A DNA stretch of 64,000 nucleotides from Flammeovirga aprica JL-4 (lineage in GTDB: Bacteria > Bacteroidota > Bacteroidia > Cytophagales > Flammeovirgaceae): positions 1 through 64,000 of the forward strand of contig NZ_JABANE010000022.1 of the NCBI RefSeq assembly GCF_012844305.1, read 5' to 3'. The position numbers and the translations under genes were made by a program. Under the pieces are notes generated by a model. The model was not told the origin of the DNA. It did no database searches and worked only from the letters and a program-made list of their open reading frames with translations. Of the stretch, positions 17,616 to 26,081 are shown piece by piece (the first letter of the stretch is position 1; each line of letters opens with the position of its first letter).

Positions 17616-17649
17616 AAAAGAGACCTTCAAAAATTAGAAGGTCTCTTTT
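17616..17649 (-). terminator. Terminator of the tRNA transcript
   Basis: Perfect 13-bp arms AAAAGAGACCTTC (17616-17628) and its complement (17637-17649) with an 8-nt loop, followed on the minus strand by a T run. It starts directly after the tRNA-Pro 3' end. Confidence 0.92.
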
Positions 17650-17650
17650 G

Positions 17651-17725
17651 TCGGGATGGCAGGATTCGAACCTGCGACCCCCTGGTCCCAAACCAGGTAC
17701 ACTAACCGGACTGTGCTACATCCCG
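17651..17725 (-). tRNA. tRNA-Pro (anticodon UGG)
   Basis: The reverse complement folds as a 75-nt tRNA: acceptor CGGGATG/CATCCCG with discriminator A, anticodon stem CCTGG/CCAGG holding TTTGGGA with anticodon TGG, and T arm GCAGGTTCGAATCCTGC. CCA is not encoded. It lies 7 nt downstream of the tRNA-Ser on the same strand. Confidence 0.97.
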
Positions 17726-17732
17726 AACGATG

Positions 17733-17817
17733 CGGAGAGTATGGGATTCGAACCCATGCATCGGTTTCCCGATGACGGTTTAGCAAACCGCTCCATTAAC
17801 CACTCTGGCAACTCTCC
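17733..17817 (-). tRNA. tRNA-Ser (anticodon GCU)
   Basis: The reverse complement folds as an 85-nt class II tRNA: acceptor GGAGAGT/ACTCTCC with discriminator G, anticodon arm with TTTGCTAA (anticodon GCT), a long variable arm CATCGG..CCGATG and T arm TGGGTTCGAATCCCA. CCA is not encoded. It is the first of a two-tRNA transcript. Confidence 0.97.
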
Positions 17818-18063
17818 ATTAACGATTTTGTTTGTCATTTCTGACGCCCTTTCCGTTTAATGCGATGCAAATATAAGCGGTCAAATTCCATTATTCCAAA
17901 TTGAAATCCATAAAAAAGTGTTAATTAAATTTAGGATTTATGCATTAATCTGATATTCAATGAGTAAAAAGTACAATTTTCTTTTACCTATTCTATTGCA
18001 TCAATAAATCTTTTAAATTAGCAGGCGATATTAATGAACAAGTTTATTCTATTTACATAAAGT

Positions 18064-19038
18064 ATGACGTTAGCAAGGGAACTCGGAGGGTTAGAATTTG
18101 CACTGATTGCAGTATTTTTCCTGTTTTATTGCCTCTATCTTTATAGAATTCTAAGAGCACGTAAATCTTTTAGAGCAAAAGGTGGAGCAACGCTTTATAA
18201 GCTAATAATAAGAACAATTTATTTTGGGCTTTTTATAGTGGCGTTGTTGGGACCTTCTTTTGGTGAAATGAAAAAAGAAGTGAAGGCAGTCAGTAAAGAT
18301 ATTTACATCTGTGTGGATTTGTCAAAGTCAATGGATGCAACGGACATCAGACCCTCACGCTTAGCGAAATTAAAATTTGAACTGAAACAAATTGTAAAGT
18401 CGTTCAATTCTGACCGTATAGGGTTGATTGTATTTACAAGTGATGCCTTTTTACAATGCCCGTTAACCTATGACGGCAACGCCTTGAATATGTTTATAGA
18501 GACGATGTCTACTTCATTGATCTCTAATTCGGGTACTGACTTCGGTCCACCGCTTGAAATGGCTATCAGCAAGCTAGAAGACGCTGAAGAGGGAGTTCCT
18601 TCTGCTAAGAAGGCTTCTAAGGTGATTATTCTAGTCAGCGATGGTGAAGATTTTGGTGAGGACACAGAGGAAATGGTCAAAGAGATCAAAAATCAGGAAG
18701 TGAAGCTGTTCACTATGGGTATTGGTACTGAAACAGGATCAAAAATTCCTGCGGGTTACCGTTTCAAGAGAGATAAAATGGGGAATGACATCATTACAAA
18801 ATTAAATTCCTCTTCTTTGGAAAGACTCGCGAATGTGACTGGTGGAGAGTATTTTGAAATCAGCGACAAGCAAAACGATATTAACCGCCTGATCAGTTCT
18901 ATCAACAAAATTGAAGGAGAATTGAAAGGTGCAAAAATGGCGGATGTGACAGCCAATAAGTACTATTACTTCTTAGCAATCGCATTGTTGTTGTTAGGTT
19001 TGGATGTGATTTTAGCTGTAAGAGTAATTAAGATTTAG
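18064..19038 (+). CDS. BatA/BatB-like VWA-domain membrane protein
   Basis: A 324-residue protein with membrane helices near 10-28, 50-65 and 300-320 and a von Willebrand A domain between about 85 and 285. The metal-ion-dependent adhesion site is complete: DLSKSMD (DxSxS) near 86, the Thr in SGTDFGPP near 158, and the Asp in LVSDGEDFGED near 192. This layout is that of the BatA/BatB proteins encoded with MoxR ATPases in Bacteroidota aerotolerance operons. Here neither moxR nor other bat genes are adjacent: tRNAs lie upstream on the other strand and a bidirectional terminator follows. It is thus either an isolated BatA-type protein or one that works with a complex encoded elsewhere. Confidence 0.82.
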   Translation: MTLARELGGLEFALIAVFFLFYCLYLYRILRARKSFRAKGGATLYKLIIRTIYFGLFIVALLGPSFGEMKKEVKAVSKDIYICVDLSKSMDATDIRPSRLAKLKFELKQIVKSFNSDRIGLIVFTSDAFLQCPLTYDGNALNMFIETMSTSLISNSGTDFGPPLEMAISKLEDAEEGVPSAKKASKVIILVSDGEDFGEDTEEMVKEIKNQEVKLFTMGIGTETGSKIPAGYRFKRDKMGNDIITKLNSSSLERLANVTGGEYFEISDKQNDINRLISSINKIEGELKGAKMADVTANKYYYFLAIALLLLGLDVILAVRVIKI

Positions 19039-19058
19039 TTTTTAATTTTAAGCCAAAG

Positions 19059-19102
19059 AAAAAATCCCTTTGATTGTTTTTTTACAGTCAAAGGGATTTT
19101 TT
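19059..19102. terminator. Bidirectional terminator
   Basis: Arms 19059-19076 and 19085-19102 (18 bp with one G-T pair), A run before and T run after. It sits exactly between the stop at 19038 and the minus-strand stop at 19103. Confidence 0.9.
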
Positions 19103-19582
19103 TTATACGATACCGGCGGCGGAAAGCATACTGACTTGATTCATGTAAACATAAGAATACAAGCCTATTAGAATGAGTGTGGGGTGGGGTGTAGTGATGT
19201 TGATTCTACCAGAAGTCTGTGCAGAATGATAGGAGGCATATACCCTTTCATGATCATCGATCAGGTCCCATTTTGAGGTGTAAATATCTTTTGATTTCCA
19301 TTTATAAGATTTTCCATCTAGAGTAATTTTGGCCTTGCCCAACAATTTTGTGTAGATCATTTCCCCGATCACATCATTGGTGTTGAGGTCTACAATTCTT
19401 GAGTCACTGTTCCAGATACTTTTATTTTCGATGCAAAATGAGTTATTGTATAATGTCACTTTAGAGTTTTTAGACATCATACTCATGTCAAGGGAACCTA
19501 TGAGATTATTATCTTCATATACTTTGATTTTATGACTGAAAGTTCCGCTTTTCCATGTTAGTTGTTGTTCTTCAGCATTCAT
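19103..19582 (-). CDS. Hypothetical protein, beta-rich, hydrophobic C-terminus
   Basis: A 159-residue protein that I do not recognise with certainty. It has no signal peptide. Residues 1-125 look like a string of short beta strands with alternating polar and hydrophobic residues (SHKIKVYEDNNLIGSLD, VTLYNNSFCIENKSIW, AKITLDGKSYKWKSK, KWDLIDDHERVYASYHS), and residues 133-155 (PTLILIGLYSYVYMNQVSM) could be one membrane helix. The strand pattern, with repeated short hairpins ending in aromatic residues, recalls the tubby-C/LURP-one-related fold, which is an inference from pattern only. It is a single gene sharing the terminator with the VWA gene. Confidence 0.6.
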   Translation of the reverse strand: MNAEEQQLTWKSGTFSHKIKVYEDNNLIGSLDMSMMSKNSKVTLYNNSFCIENKSIWNSDSRIVDLNTNDVIGEMIYTKLLGKAKITLDGKSYKWKSKDIYTSKWDLIDDHERVYASYHSAQTSGRINITTPHPTLILIGLYSYVYMNQVSMLSAAGIV

Positions 19583-19669
19583 ATTTAGTGAGATAAATAG
19601 TTAAGAAATTTAAACGTTATTTAATGAAGTATAGTTTTAGTATGTAAGGAATTAATAACCATTTATAAA

Positions 19670-19715
19670 AAAGAGGTAAATCTAACCCTCTAAATGTGTT
19701 ATGATTTACCTCTTT
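19670..19715 (-). terminator. Terminator of ccmF
   Basis: Perfect 13-bp arms (19670-19682, 19703-19715) with a 20-nt loop and a T run on the minus strand, 21 nt past the ccmF stop codon. Confidence 0.8.
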
Positions 19716-19735
19716 AATTTATTACAAAAAACGTA

Positions 19736-22327
19736 CTAATATTGAAGCTCTTTTTCTTTTAACTTCGGTTGATTAGCACTTGTCTTACTCATTTTAAACC
19801 TTCTTACAGTAGACATAATAGTACCAATGGTCAGTAAAATAGTACCTATCCAAAGTAAGTTGATAAACGGCTTTTCAACAGCCTTCATAATTACCCAGTC
19901 TTTCTGAGTAGTTTCTGCAGCGAAAACAAACTTATTTTCCTTCGGTTTGATTTCCTTCAATGCTATTCTCAAACCAAGCTCTCTGTTGGTGTCGGAAATA
20001 ATACCAGCGTCCCAGTCTTCAGTTACACCACCCATTCCCATTCTTTTTACTTTAGTAAGAATATAAGAAGGTTTCAGGTCAATACTTCTACCATTTCCAA
20101 CCAGAACTCTAAGATTAGCTTGCAATGCTACATCATCATCTTTGATGACATATCCAGGAGCCTTGTCAAGCGGTTTTACGCCGTCAAAGATTACTACATA
20201 GTCATTTAAGAAAACTGTGTCACCAAGCGACATGCTTAATGATTCCTCAGGGCTCCACTCTATTTCTTCATCATCCACCGCAAGGTTTGTGATGTGCGTA
20301 TACATATCTTTATTCCAGAAAGAGGCAATATCCGGAGATGGAATAGGGCCCATCTGTTCGTTGTCCTGCACTCTTGGGTATAAAGAGAATGATTTTCCTT
20401 TATCGTCAGTATACTCTATTTCGTAATAGATATTTTCATTGTAGATCTGAATATCATCACCTGCTTTTGCAATTGTTTCACCGTTGGAAATAATATCTTC
20501 CATTACTATGGCACGGTAAGGGTCGTTGATTTTCTGTCTTACTTTTTCTTTATCGAAATACCCAGGAAGATCTCTTGAAGTCAAACGTGGACCTTTATAA
20601 GTAAGTAGGTAGCGGTCCATTTTCTTAGGCTGACCTCTGAAAAGCAATACATTTTCCTTGTTCATTTCCTCAGGGAATTCACTGTTGTAAATTTTTCCTG
20701 AAAGGTTTAATGAAACGACTTTTTCAAATCCACTTGAACTTAAGATACCCAATAGCATCAATGCAGCGCCAATATGTGATACAGCACCACCTGAAATAGC
20801 CATTTTCATTTTAACAAACTGGAACAATACCTGAATATTGGCCACTAAAGAGAAAATTGCTGCTGTCAGTAAAACAATATAATGCGGTTGGTATACATTA
20901 CCTAAAACGATAAGTGTCGCAGCCCCTAATAAAGTGATTACGTAAGGGACAGATAAAGTATTCCAAATGTTTTTCTTATCAATTCTTACCCAGAAGAAAT
21001 ATTGGGTAGTACCAGAAATAATAGCTACCGCTACCGCAAACCAAAGTTGGAATTTCGTGTAGAAAGCTACGGCATCTGCTGGAGGAGCTAGGTTGGATTG
21101 AATTCCGAAGTTAGAAACCAATGCATTCCAGGCAGGGATTGAAGTAGGTACCAATACTTGGAAACTCATTAATGTTAAAGTAGCGGCACCAATAAAGAAC
21201 CAGAATTCACTGCTGTATACACTTGGTTCATCTTCATCTTTTGGCATCTTGCTCCATCGTATGGCGAATAGAACAATGGCAATTGCTGTAAAGAAGACAA
21301 GGTATAATAATAACTGTCCTGATAAGCCTAAATCTGTAAATGAGTGAACAGAGGCTTCTCCTAGTACACCACTTCTTGTTAAGAAAGTAGAATATAAAAC
21401 AAGGATAAAGGCTGTTACTACCAAGACCATACTTGTTTTTAAAGCGGTATGACTCTTATGTTGAATGATCATAAGGTGAAGGCCAGCCAATAAAATAAGC
21501 CAAGGCACATACACTGCATTCTCTACAGGGTCCCAGTTCCAATATCCACCAAAGTTTAGTGTTTCATAGGCCCAGTAAGCACCCATCATGATACCTAATC
21601 CTAAAACGGAAACGGCTAAAACTACCCATCCCATAGCAGGTTTTACCCACTCAGAATATTGCTTTTGAATCAATGCCGCAATCACATAAGCGAATGGAAC
21701 AATGGTCAATGCAAAACCAAGGAAAAGGGTAGGAGGGTGAATCACCATCCAAATATTTTGAAGTAATGGATTCAATCCAGTACCATCTTCGGGAACGAAA
21801 TTAGGATTGCTTGCAAAAACAGGTGCTTCAATTGCATCTCTTAATAAAATGAAGGGAGAAGAACCGATTTTGCTGCCGAAAACATCAATTCCCAATACCA
21901 TTGACATTAAGAAAGCTTGAACGGCTGCAATAATAAACATTACATTACCTTCCCATTGATCACCTTTTTTGATGACAAAAATACTTACTAATACATGCCA
22001 GAAAGCCCAAACCAAGAAACTACCTTCTTGACCTTCCCAGAAACTGGATACTATATAATAAGCTGGTAAATTATCTGAAGAGTGACTCCAAACATAGTGG
22101 TATTCATAATAATGATTGAAAATCATATAAAATAAAATACATACTATACTGAAGATCGAGAACCCATGAAGGAAGAATGTTCCCCTGGCTAGTTTTAGCC
22201 ATTGATTCTTTTCAACCGAGTTATTTTCTATAGCAGAAAGTCTGTATGCAATTGCCGAGAGAATTGCCGCGACAAATGCTACAATGATTGATGTGTGTCC
22301 TAAGTTTCCTATAAACGAGTGGATCAT
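19736..22327 (-). CDS. ccmF: Cytochrome c maturation heme lyase CcmF
   Basis: An 863-residue polytopic protein that attaches heme to apocytochrome c at the periplasmic face (System I). Family blocks are clear: FWEGQEGSFLVWAFW near 92-106, NPLLQNIWMVIHPPTLFLGF near 187-206, and the tryptophan-rich heme-handling stretch GGYWNWDPVENAVYVPW near 262-278 followed by THSFTDLG-like sequence (ASVHSFTDLG near 328). About 14 membrane segments and a soluble segment between roughly 525 and 825 are seen. It is longer than the proteobacterial protein because of that C-terminal periplasmic part, as is common in Bacteroidota. The usual partner ccmE is not adjacent, and 200 bp of leader separates it from the gene upstream. 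Confidence 0.92.
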   Translation of the reverse strand: MIHSFIGNLGHTSIIVAFVAAILSAIAYRLSAIENNSVEKNQWLKLARGTFFLHGFSIFSIVCILFYMIFNHYYEYHYVWSHSSDNLPAYYIVSSFWEGQEGSFLVWAFWHVLVSIFVIKKGDQWEGNVMFIIAAVQAFLMSMVLGIDVFGSKIGSSPFILLRDAIEAPVFASNPNFVPEDGTGLNPLLQNIWMVIHPPTLFLGFALTIVPFAYVIAALIQKQYSEWVKPAMGWVVLAVSVLGLGIMMGAYWAYETLNFGGYWNWDPVENAVYVPWLILLAGLHLMIIQHKSHTALKTSMVLVVTAFILVLYSTFLTRSGVLGEASVHSFTDLGLSGQLLLYLVFFTAIAIVLFAIRWSKMPKDEDEPSVYSSEFWFFIGAATLTLMSFQVLVPTSIPAWNALVSNFGIQSNLAPPADAVAFYTKFQLWFAVAVAIISGTTQYFFWVRIDKKNIWNTLSVPYVITLLGAATLIVLGNVYQPHYIVLLTAAIFSLVANIQVLFQFVKMKMAISGGAVSHIGAALMLLGILSSSGFEKVVSLNLSGKIYNSEFPEEMNKENVLLFRGQPKKMDRYLLTYKGPRLTSRDLPGYFDKEKVRQKINDPYRAIVMEDIISNGETIAKAGDDIQIYNENIYYEIEYTDDKGKSFSLYPRVQDNEQMGPIPSPDIASFWNKDMYTHITNLAVDDEEIEWSPEESLSMSLGDTVFLNDYVVIFDGVKPLDKAPGYVIKDDDVALQANLRVLVGNGRSIDLKPSYILTKVKRMGMGGVTEDWDAGIISDTNRELGLRIALKEIKPKENKFVFAAETTQKDWVIMKAVEKPFINLLWIGTILLTIGTIMSTVRRFKMSKTSANQPKLKEKELQY

Positions 22328-22528
22328 TGTGAATTTTGTTTGAAATGTAGGTGGTTGTTAACCTGCACGCAAAATTACGAAAGAGGTTAGTTAACCCCTA
22401 ATGGAATGAGTGTATTAACGTTCCTTTTGATTTTTAATATTGAATTGAAGTAGCAAAGCTGTATGCCGGTAAGCGTTTGTGGTGCAGTATTGTTTTATTT
22501 TTTATCAAAATAAAGACTACGTCATGTT

Positions 22529-23713
22529 CTACTTTTCTTTCTCAAAGGGAAGGAAAATAGAGTGACCTTCAACTACTTGCGGATTAAATTGCTGTATAAG
22601 TTGAATGCCTTCTTTTGAATTATCATAATAAAGAGATGCAATTTTTTTCAAGGTTTCTCCTTTCTGAACAAGGTGGGATCCTTTCACAGGAATAATAAAC
22701 CAATTCTCACCCATCACCACTTTAGCTTCAATGGCCAGTGGATTATAGATGTTGAATTTTTCAGCTACCTGATTTCTGTCAAACTTATTTCTAACGTCTC
22801 TGAAAAGTGCATACATACGGTATCTTTCGCTGTCAAAAGCATCAAAATTTCTTTCAGCAATAGACTTAGTGTGCAGTTTTTGGTAATTATCGTAAGAACT
22901 GATCTTATCATTTGCTTTGTTCAGCTGTTTCTGAAGCTGTGCAATTTCCTGTTGTTTGAGTGTGATTTCTTCCTCCCAGTTCGACTTGTTCTTATTATAC
23001 ATAAAAATGACAAGAAGAGTAAAAAGCACAAATCCTGCAAAATTGTAAATGGTATTACGTTGCTGATTTGGATTTGCTAGTCTTGCTTCAGCCTCTTTTT
23101 CAAAAGGAAAAACTTCTTCAAGCACCTTCATTCTATCACGAGAAGGTGTGTTGTCCCTTAAAAATTCACAAGGAAGAATCGCACAGATAGAGTTTTCACC
23201 GGCGGGTGTTCCCGTGGCAAGCAATTTCTCAGCAATTTCCTGTGGCAGAGAAGAGTGGAAAATCTCTTTTAATATTTTAGGATCATTGTCAAATAACAAT
23301 GAAGAGGTAGCTAAAATCAATTGATCTTCCTCTTTCAGAAGAAAAGGAGTAGAAACAGAAGTGGCTTTATGATGAGGAGGAGATAAGAAACGACCTTGTC
23401 TGAAAACGAAAACACGGATGTCACCACTGCGGGTATGCCACATTCTACGGTCCTTGATATAAACCAAAGCGTAATGATCACCGGTATTTTCCTTGATCAC
23501 TTTTGCTGCATTTTTCAAAGCCATTTGAGGTTTATGACTTTCTTTAAAAGCAGTAGAAATATTGAGTTCCTGTTCAGAATTGATTAACTCATCAGTATAA
23601 ACGGCACCTATTTGCAGGCTGTCATCACTAAGGTCATCCACCCAGTATTTGGATACCTCTTCTTTCTTTGCTGCGTAGCCTATTGTATATTTTTGCAGTG
23701 TGTTGACGGTCAT
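22529..23713 (-). CDS. Degenerate PP2C-like protein with TM, coiled coil and LysM
   Basis: A 394-residue four-part protein. Residues about 1-195 resemble a PP2C-type phosphatase (YALVYIKDRRMWHTRSGDIRVFVFRQG keeps the GDxR strand; ILATSSLLFD; GENSICAIL), but the metal-binding DGMGG motif is missing (YTDELINSEQ at that place) and the late Asp is Glu in GEN. Residues 222-240 are one membrane helix, 243-275 a coiled coil (EEEITLKQQEIAQLQKQLNK), and about 345-390 a LysM-like peptidoglycan-binding module (HLVQKGETLKKIASLYY). The likely topology is a cytoplasmic pseudophosphatase and a periplasmic LysM end. The OmpA-family gene ends 22 bp upstream, so they form an operon and probably act together at the cell wall. 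Confidence 0.75.
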   Translation of the reverse strand: MTVNTLQKYTIGYAAKKEEVSKYWVDDLSDDSLQIGAVYTDELINSEQELNISTAFKESHKPQMALKNAAKVIKENTGDHYALVYIKDRRMWHTRSGDIRVFVFRQGRFLSPPHHKATSVSTPFLLKEEDQLILATSSLLFDNDPKILKEIFHSSLPQEIAEKLLATGTPAGENSICAILPCEFLRDNTPSRDRMKVLEEVFPFEKEAEARLANPNQQRNTIYNFAGFVLFTLLVIFMYNKNKSNWEEEITLKQQEIAQLQKQLNKANDKISSYDNYQKLHTKSIAERNFDAFDSERYRMYALFRDVRNKFDRNQVAEKFNIYNPLAIEAKVVMGENWFIIPVKGSHLVQKGETLKKIASLYYDNSKEGIQLIQQFNPQVVEGHSIFLPFEKEK

Positions 23714-23735
23714 TCTAATGTTTAAAAAACGTAAG

Positions 23736-24713
23736 TTATCTTGTCGAACTTACTAAAAATAAATATTCCACTCTTCTGTTTTCAAGATGTTTCAAGTTAG
23801 AACATTTTACATTATTCTTACACCCATTGAGCAAGAAGTTCTCACCAAAACCTTCAATAAAGATTCTTTCAGAAGATACTCCCTGTAAAATTAAATAGTT
23901 TTTGATGGATTTAGCCTGTTCTTGAGAAATTTTTAAATTAAAATCATCATCACCTCTAGAATCGGTATGACACTCTATTTTCACATCAATATTTTTCTTC
24001 TCCTTCATTCTTTCCACAATCAGGTTCAGTTCCTCATGTGCTTTTTCATTGATATTGGAAGTATTGACGGTAAAAGGATAGACAGCAAAGCGTTTTTTCT
24101 GGTCATCAGGAAGGTCAATAATAATCTTACTGACTGATTGATTAATTTCAATTCTGTTCATATATAAAATATGATCTTCTTGATTGATGACTTTCAGAAT
24201 ATAGTCGCCCTTTTGGTCTAACAGGAATTTAAAATCAAATATTTTCTCCTCAAGTGTGATGATTGTATTGGAGTTAGGATTGAAAAGTTCTACCCTGTAT
24301 TTATCTTTCTTATTTTGATGTAACTCTCCAAGCAGTTCGTAAGTGTTATCTGCTTTTTTCAGACGGCAGTTGATTTTAATTTTTTGGGTGCCATGTGCTT
24401 CTTTGGCCAGTATGATGGCATTATTGTCCATTGTCCAGCCGTTCTTAAAACACTTGATCTGATAATTGGAATGATTTTCTAATTCCAGCTCAAATTTTCC
24501 ATCTTTATCTGAGAAAGTACTTTTTATAGGCGTAAGCAGGGTCATATTTTTCTGTTCTGAATAGGAATAGACCACAACTTCAACGTTGTCAATAATTTTT
24601 GATTTATGAGAATAAACTACACCATGAACAGCTACTTTATTACTTGCGAAACAATAGGAACAAGTAAGAAAATAAAGAAAAAAGAAATATTTCTTAAAAG
24701 TACTGCTCTTCAT
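23736..24713 (-). CDS. OmpA-family peptidoglycan-associated protein
   Basis: A 325-residue exported protein: signal peptide 1-23 (KYFFFLYFLTCSYCFAS), a carboxypeptidase-regulatory-like beta-sandwich at about 27-95 (VAVHGVVYSHKSKIIDNVEV), a second beta domain, and an OmpA C-terminal domain at about 210-322. The peptidoglycan-binding residues appear in HTDSRGDDDFNLKISQEQA and LENRRVEY. The insert CKNNVKCSNLKHLENRR with two Cys is typical of Bacteroidota OmpA proteins. There is no beta-barrel, so it is likely periplasmic. It shares an operon with the LysM protein downstream and is divergent from a paralogue at 24911-25627. Confidence 0.87.
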   Translation of the reverse strand: MKSSTFKKYFFFLYFLTCSYCFASNKVAVHGVVYSHKSKIIDNVEVVVYSYSEQKNMTLLTPIKSTFSDKDGKFELELENHSNYQIKCFKNGWTMDNNAIILAKEAHGTQKIKINCRLKKADNTYELLGELHQNKKDKYRVELFNPNSNTIITLEEKIFDFKFLLDQKGDYILKVINQEDHILYMNRIEINQSVSKIIIDLPDDQKKRFAVYPFTVNTSNINEKAHEELNLIVERMKEKKNIDVKIECHTDSRGDDDFNLKISQEQAKSIKNYLILQGVSSERIFIEGFGENFLLNGCKNNVKCSNLKHLENRRVEYLFLVSSTR

Positions 24714-24849
24714 TACTGCTTGGTTTGATTGATTTTATATATCTATTTTGAGCGAAGTATTGATAATCTGATGAATACCTAAATTAAAAATGAGTAAGAT
24801 TATTTTGAAGTTTAAACAACTTATTTTATTAACAAACGTTTTAAATTTG

Positions 24850-24857
24850 TATATTTG
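24850..24857 (+). promoter_or_regulatory. Bacteroidota -7 box for the plus-strand OmpA gene
   Basis: TATATTTG matches TAnnTTTG and lies 53 nt before the ATG at 24911. It argues for that ATG over the in-frame TTG at 24887. Confidence 0.45.
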
Positions 24858-24910
24858 TAATTAGAACTTCTAGATAATCAATCTCCTTGTGTGTTGATAA
24901 ACTTACTGTT

Positions 24911-25627
24911 ATGCGAATTACCAATCGTTTTTTATACCCACTCATCACTCTTTTTATTTGTTGTTTTTCATTAATTACAAACGCATCCGTAAAAGAGTAT
25001 ACCCTAAAAGGGCTTTATCTTGACAGCAATACTGGTTTGACTGTCGAAGGTGTGAAGGTATGTGTTGTAAATACCAAAAGTGGTGCCAAGACAACTATTT
25101 ACACCGATCAGGAAGGAAAATTTGTTTTGACGCTAAATGGTGAATCAGACTTCACCGTGCATGGCACCAAGAAAAAATACTTTGATCAGAAAGTACATTC
25201 ATTTTCTACAATAGGAAAAGATGTAAGTGAAGTGATTGACGTTACTTACACTATTAATGAGGTGCAATTGAATGTCCCTTACATGCTCAATACTGTAGAC
25301 TTTGAAATCAATAGCGTTTTTAGAATAAAGAATTCTGATCAAATTGATGCTTTAGGCGAACTACTCAAAGATTTTCCTGATGTTACTTTATACATCACTG
25401 TTCATTCGGACTCAAGAGGTGCGGATGAATTCAATAAAGAGATGACAAGAAAAAGAGCTGAATACATCCGTGAGCTTTTGATGGCGAAAGGATTATTAGC
25501 CACTAAACTAGTCGCTCAGGGGGCAGGTGAGTCAGAGTTGCTCAATGAATGTGGCAATGGCGTAAGATGTTCCAATCAGAAGCATTTGGAAAACCGAAGA
25601 ATTGAATTTCTATTAGTACAAGAATAG
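24911..25627 (+). CDS. OmpA-family protein, divergent paralogue
   Basis: A 238-residue exported protein with signal peptide 1-24 (RFLYPLITLFICCFSLITNAS), a carboxypeptidase-regulatory-like domain at about 27-100 and an OmpA domain at about 125-236 (VHSDSRGADEFNKEMTRKRA). Its C-terminus CGNGVRCSNQKHLENRRIEF parallels the minus-strand neighbour, so the two arose by duplication or share a recent ancestor; this one lacks the middle beta domain. I use the ATG at 24911, which begins the signal peptide; a TTG at 24887 is in frame. A terminator follows at 25657. Confidence 0.87.
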   Translation: MRITNRFLYPLITLFICCFSLITNASVKEYTLKGLYLDSNTGLTVEGVKVCVVNTKSGAKTTIYTDQEGKFVLTLNGESDFTVHGTKKKYFDQKVHSFSTIGKDVSEVIDVTYTINEVQLNVPYMLNTVDFEINSVFRIKNSDQIDALGELLKDFPDVTLYITVHSDSRGADEFNKEMTRKRAEYIRELLMAKGLLATKLVAQGAGESELLNECGNGVRCSNQKHLENRRIEFLLVQE

Positions 25628-26081
25628 CTATAAAACTAGATAAATTATTTACAGGGAAGTTCTACATCAAGATGTATTGGTGTAGAACTTTTTTGTTTTA
25701 TAGAATTAAGAACTAATATGGATAAGCAAGGATTCAGTTTTTTGTAAAGTCATTTTTAAAGAATGATTTAAGGTAATATGTTAGAGGTTGATCTTATTTG
25801 ATTTCTTGATATGATATTATCCTTTTTATTTTTACTGATAAATACTTGTATAAGATGTTAGTAACTAGGTTGTTGTTTGTGTTTTTCTTTAAGTTCTTCA
25901 TTACTAAAAGATTTAGTTTACATCTTTAAACGTTAATATTCATACTTTCTTAGTTGGTGGGAAAGATTCTAAGGTGTTCTGTTAGAGTAAATTAATATGT
26001 AAAGTAATGTTAAAAATGGTAATATTTTTATGAAAAATATCAATTTTTGCACTACTTGAAAATAACTAAATTATAACGAAA
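25628..26081. other. Intergenic region, AT-rich, one terminator
   Basis: The terminator at 25657-25694 belongs to the OmpA gene. The remaining 390 bp before the T9SS cargo gene are very AT-rich without an open frame of note, a clear TAnnTTTG box or long repeats. Confidence 0.6.
25657..25694 (+). terminator. Terminator of the plus-strand OmpA gene
   Basis: Arms AAGTTCTACATC (25657-25668) and GGTGTAGAACTT (25679-25690), 12 bp with one wobble pair, followed by T4. Confidence 0.85.

Noticed and set aside
17415-17630. 71-codon minus-strand frame before the glycosyltransferase
   Set aside because: It overlaps the real gene in another frame and ends at the tRNA terminator; no family resemblance.
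22673-23080. 135-codon plus-strand frame opposite the LysM protein gene
   Set aside because: It lies fully within a well-supported minus-strand gene and encodes no recognisable domain.
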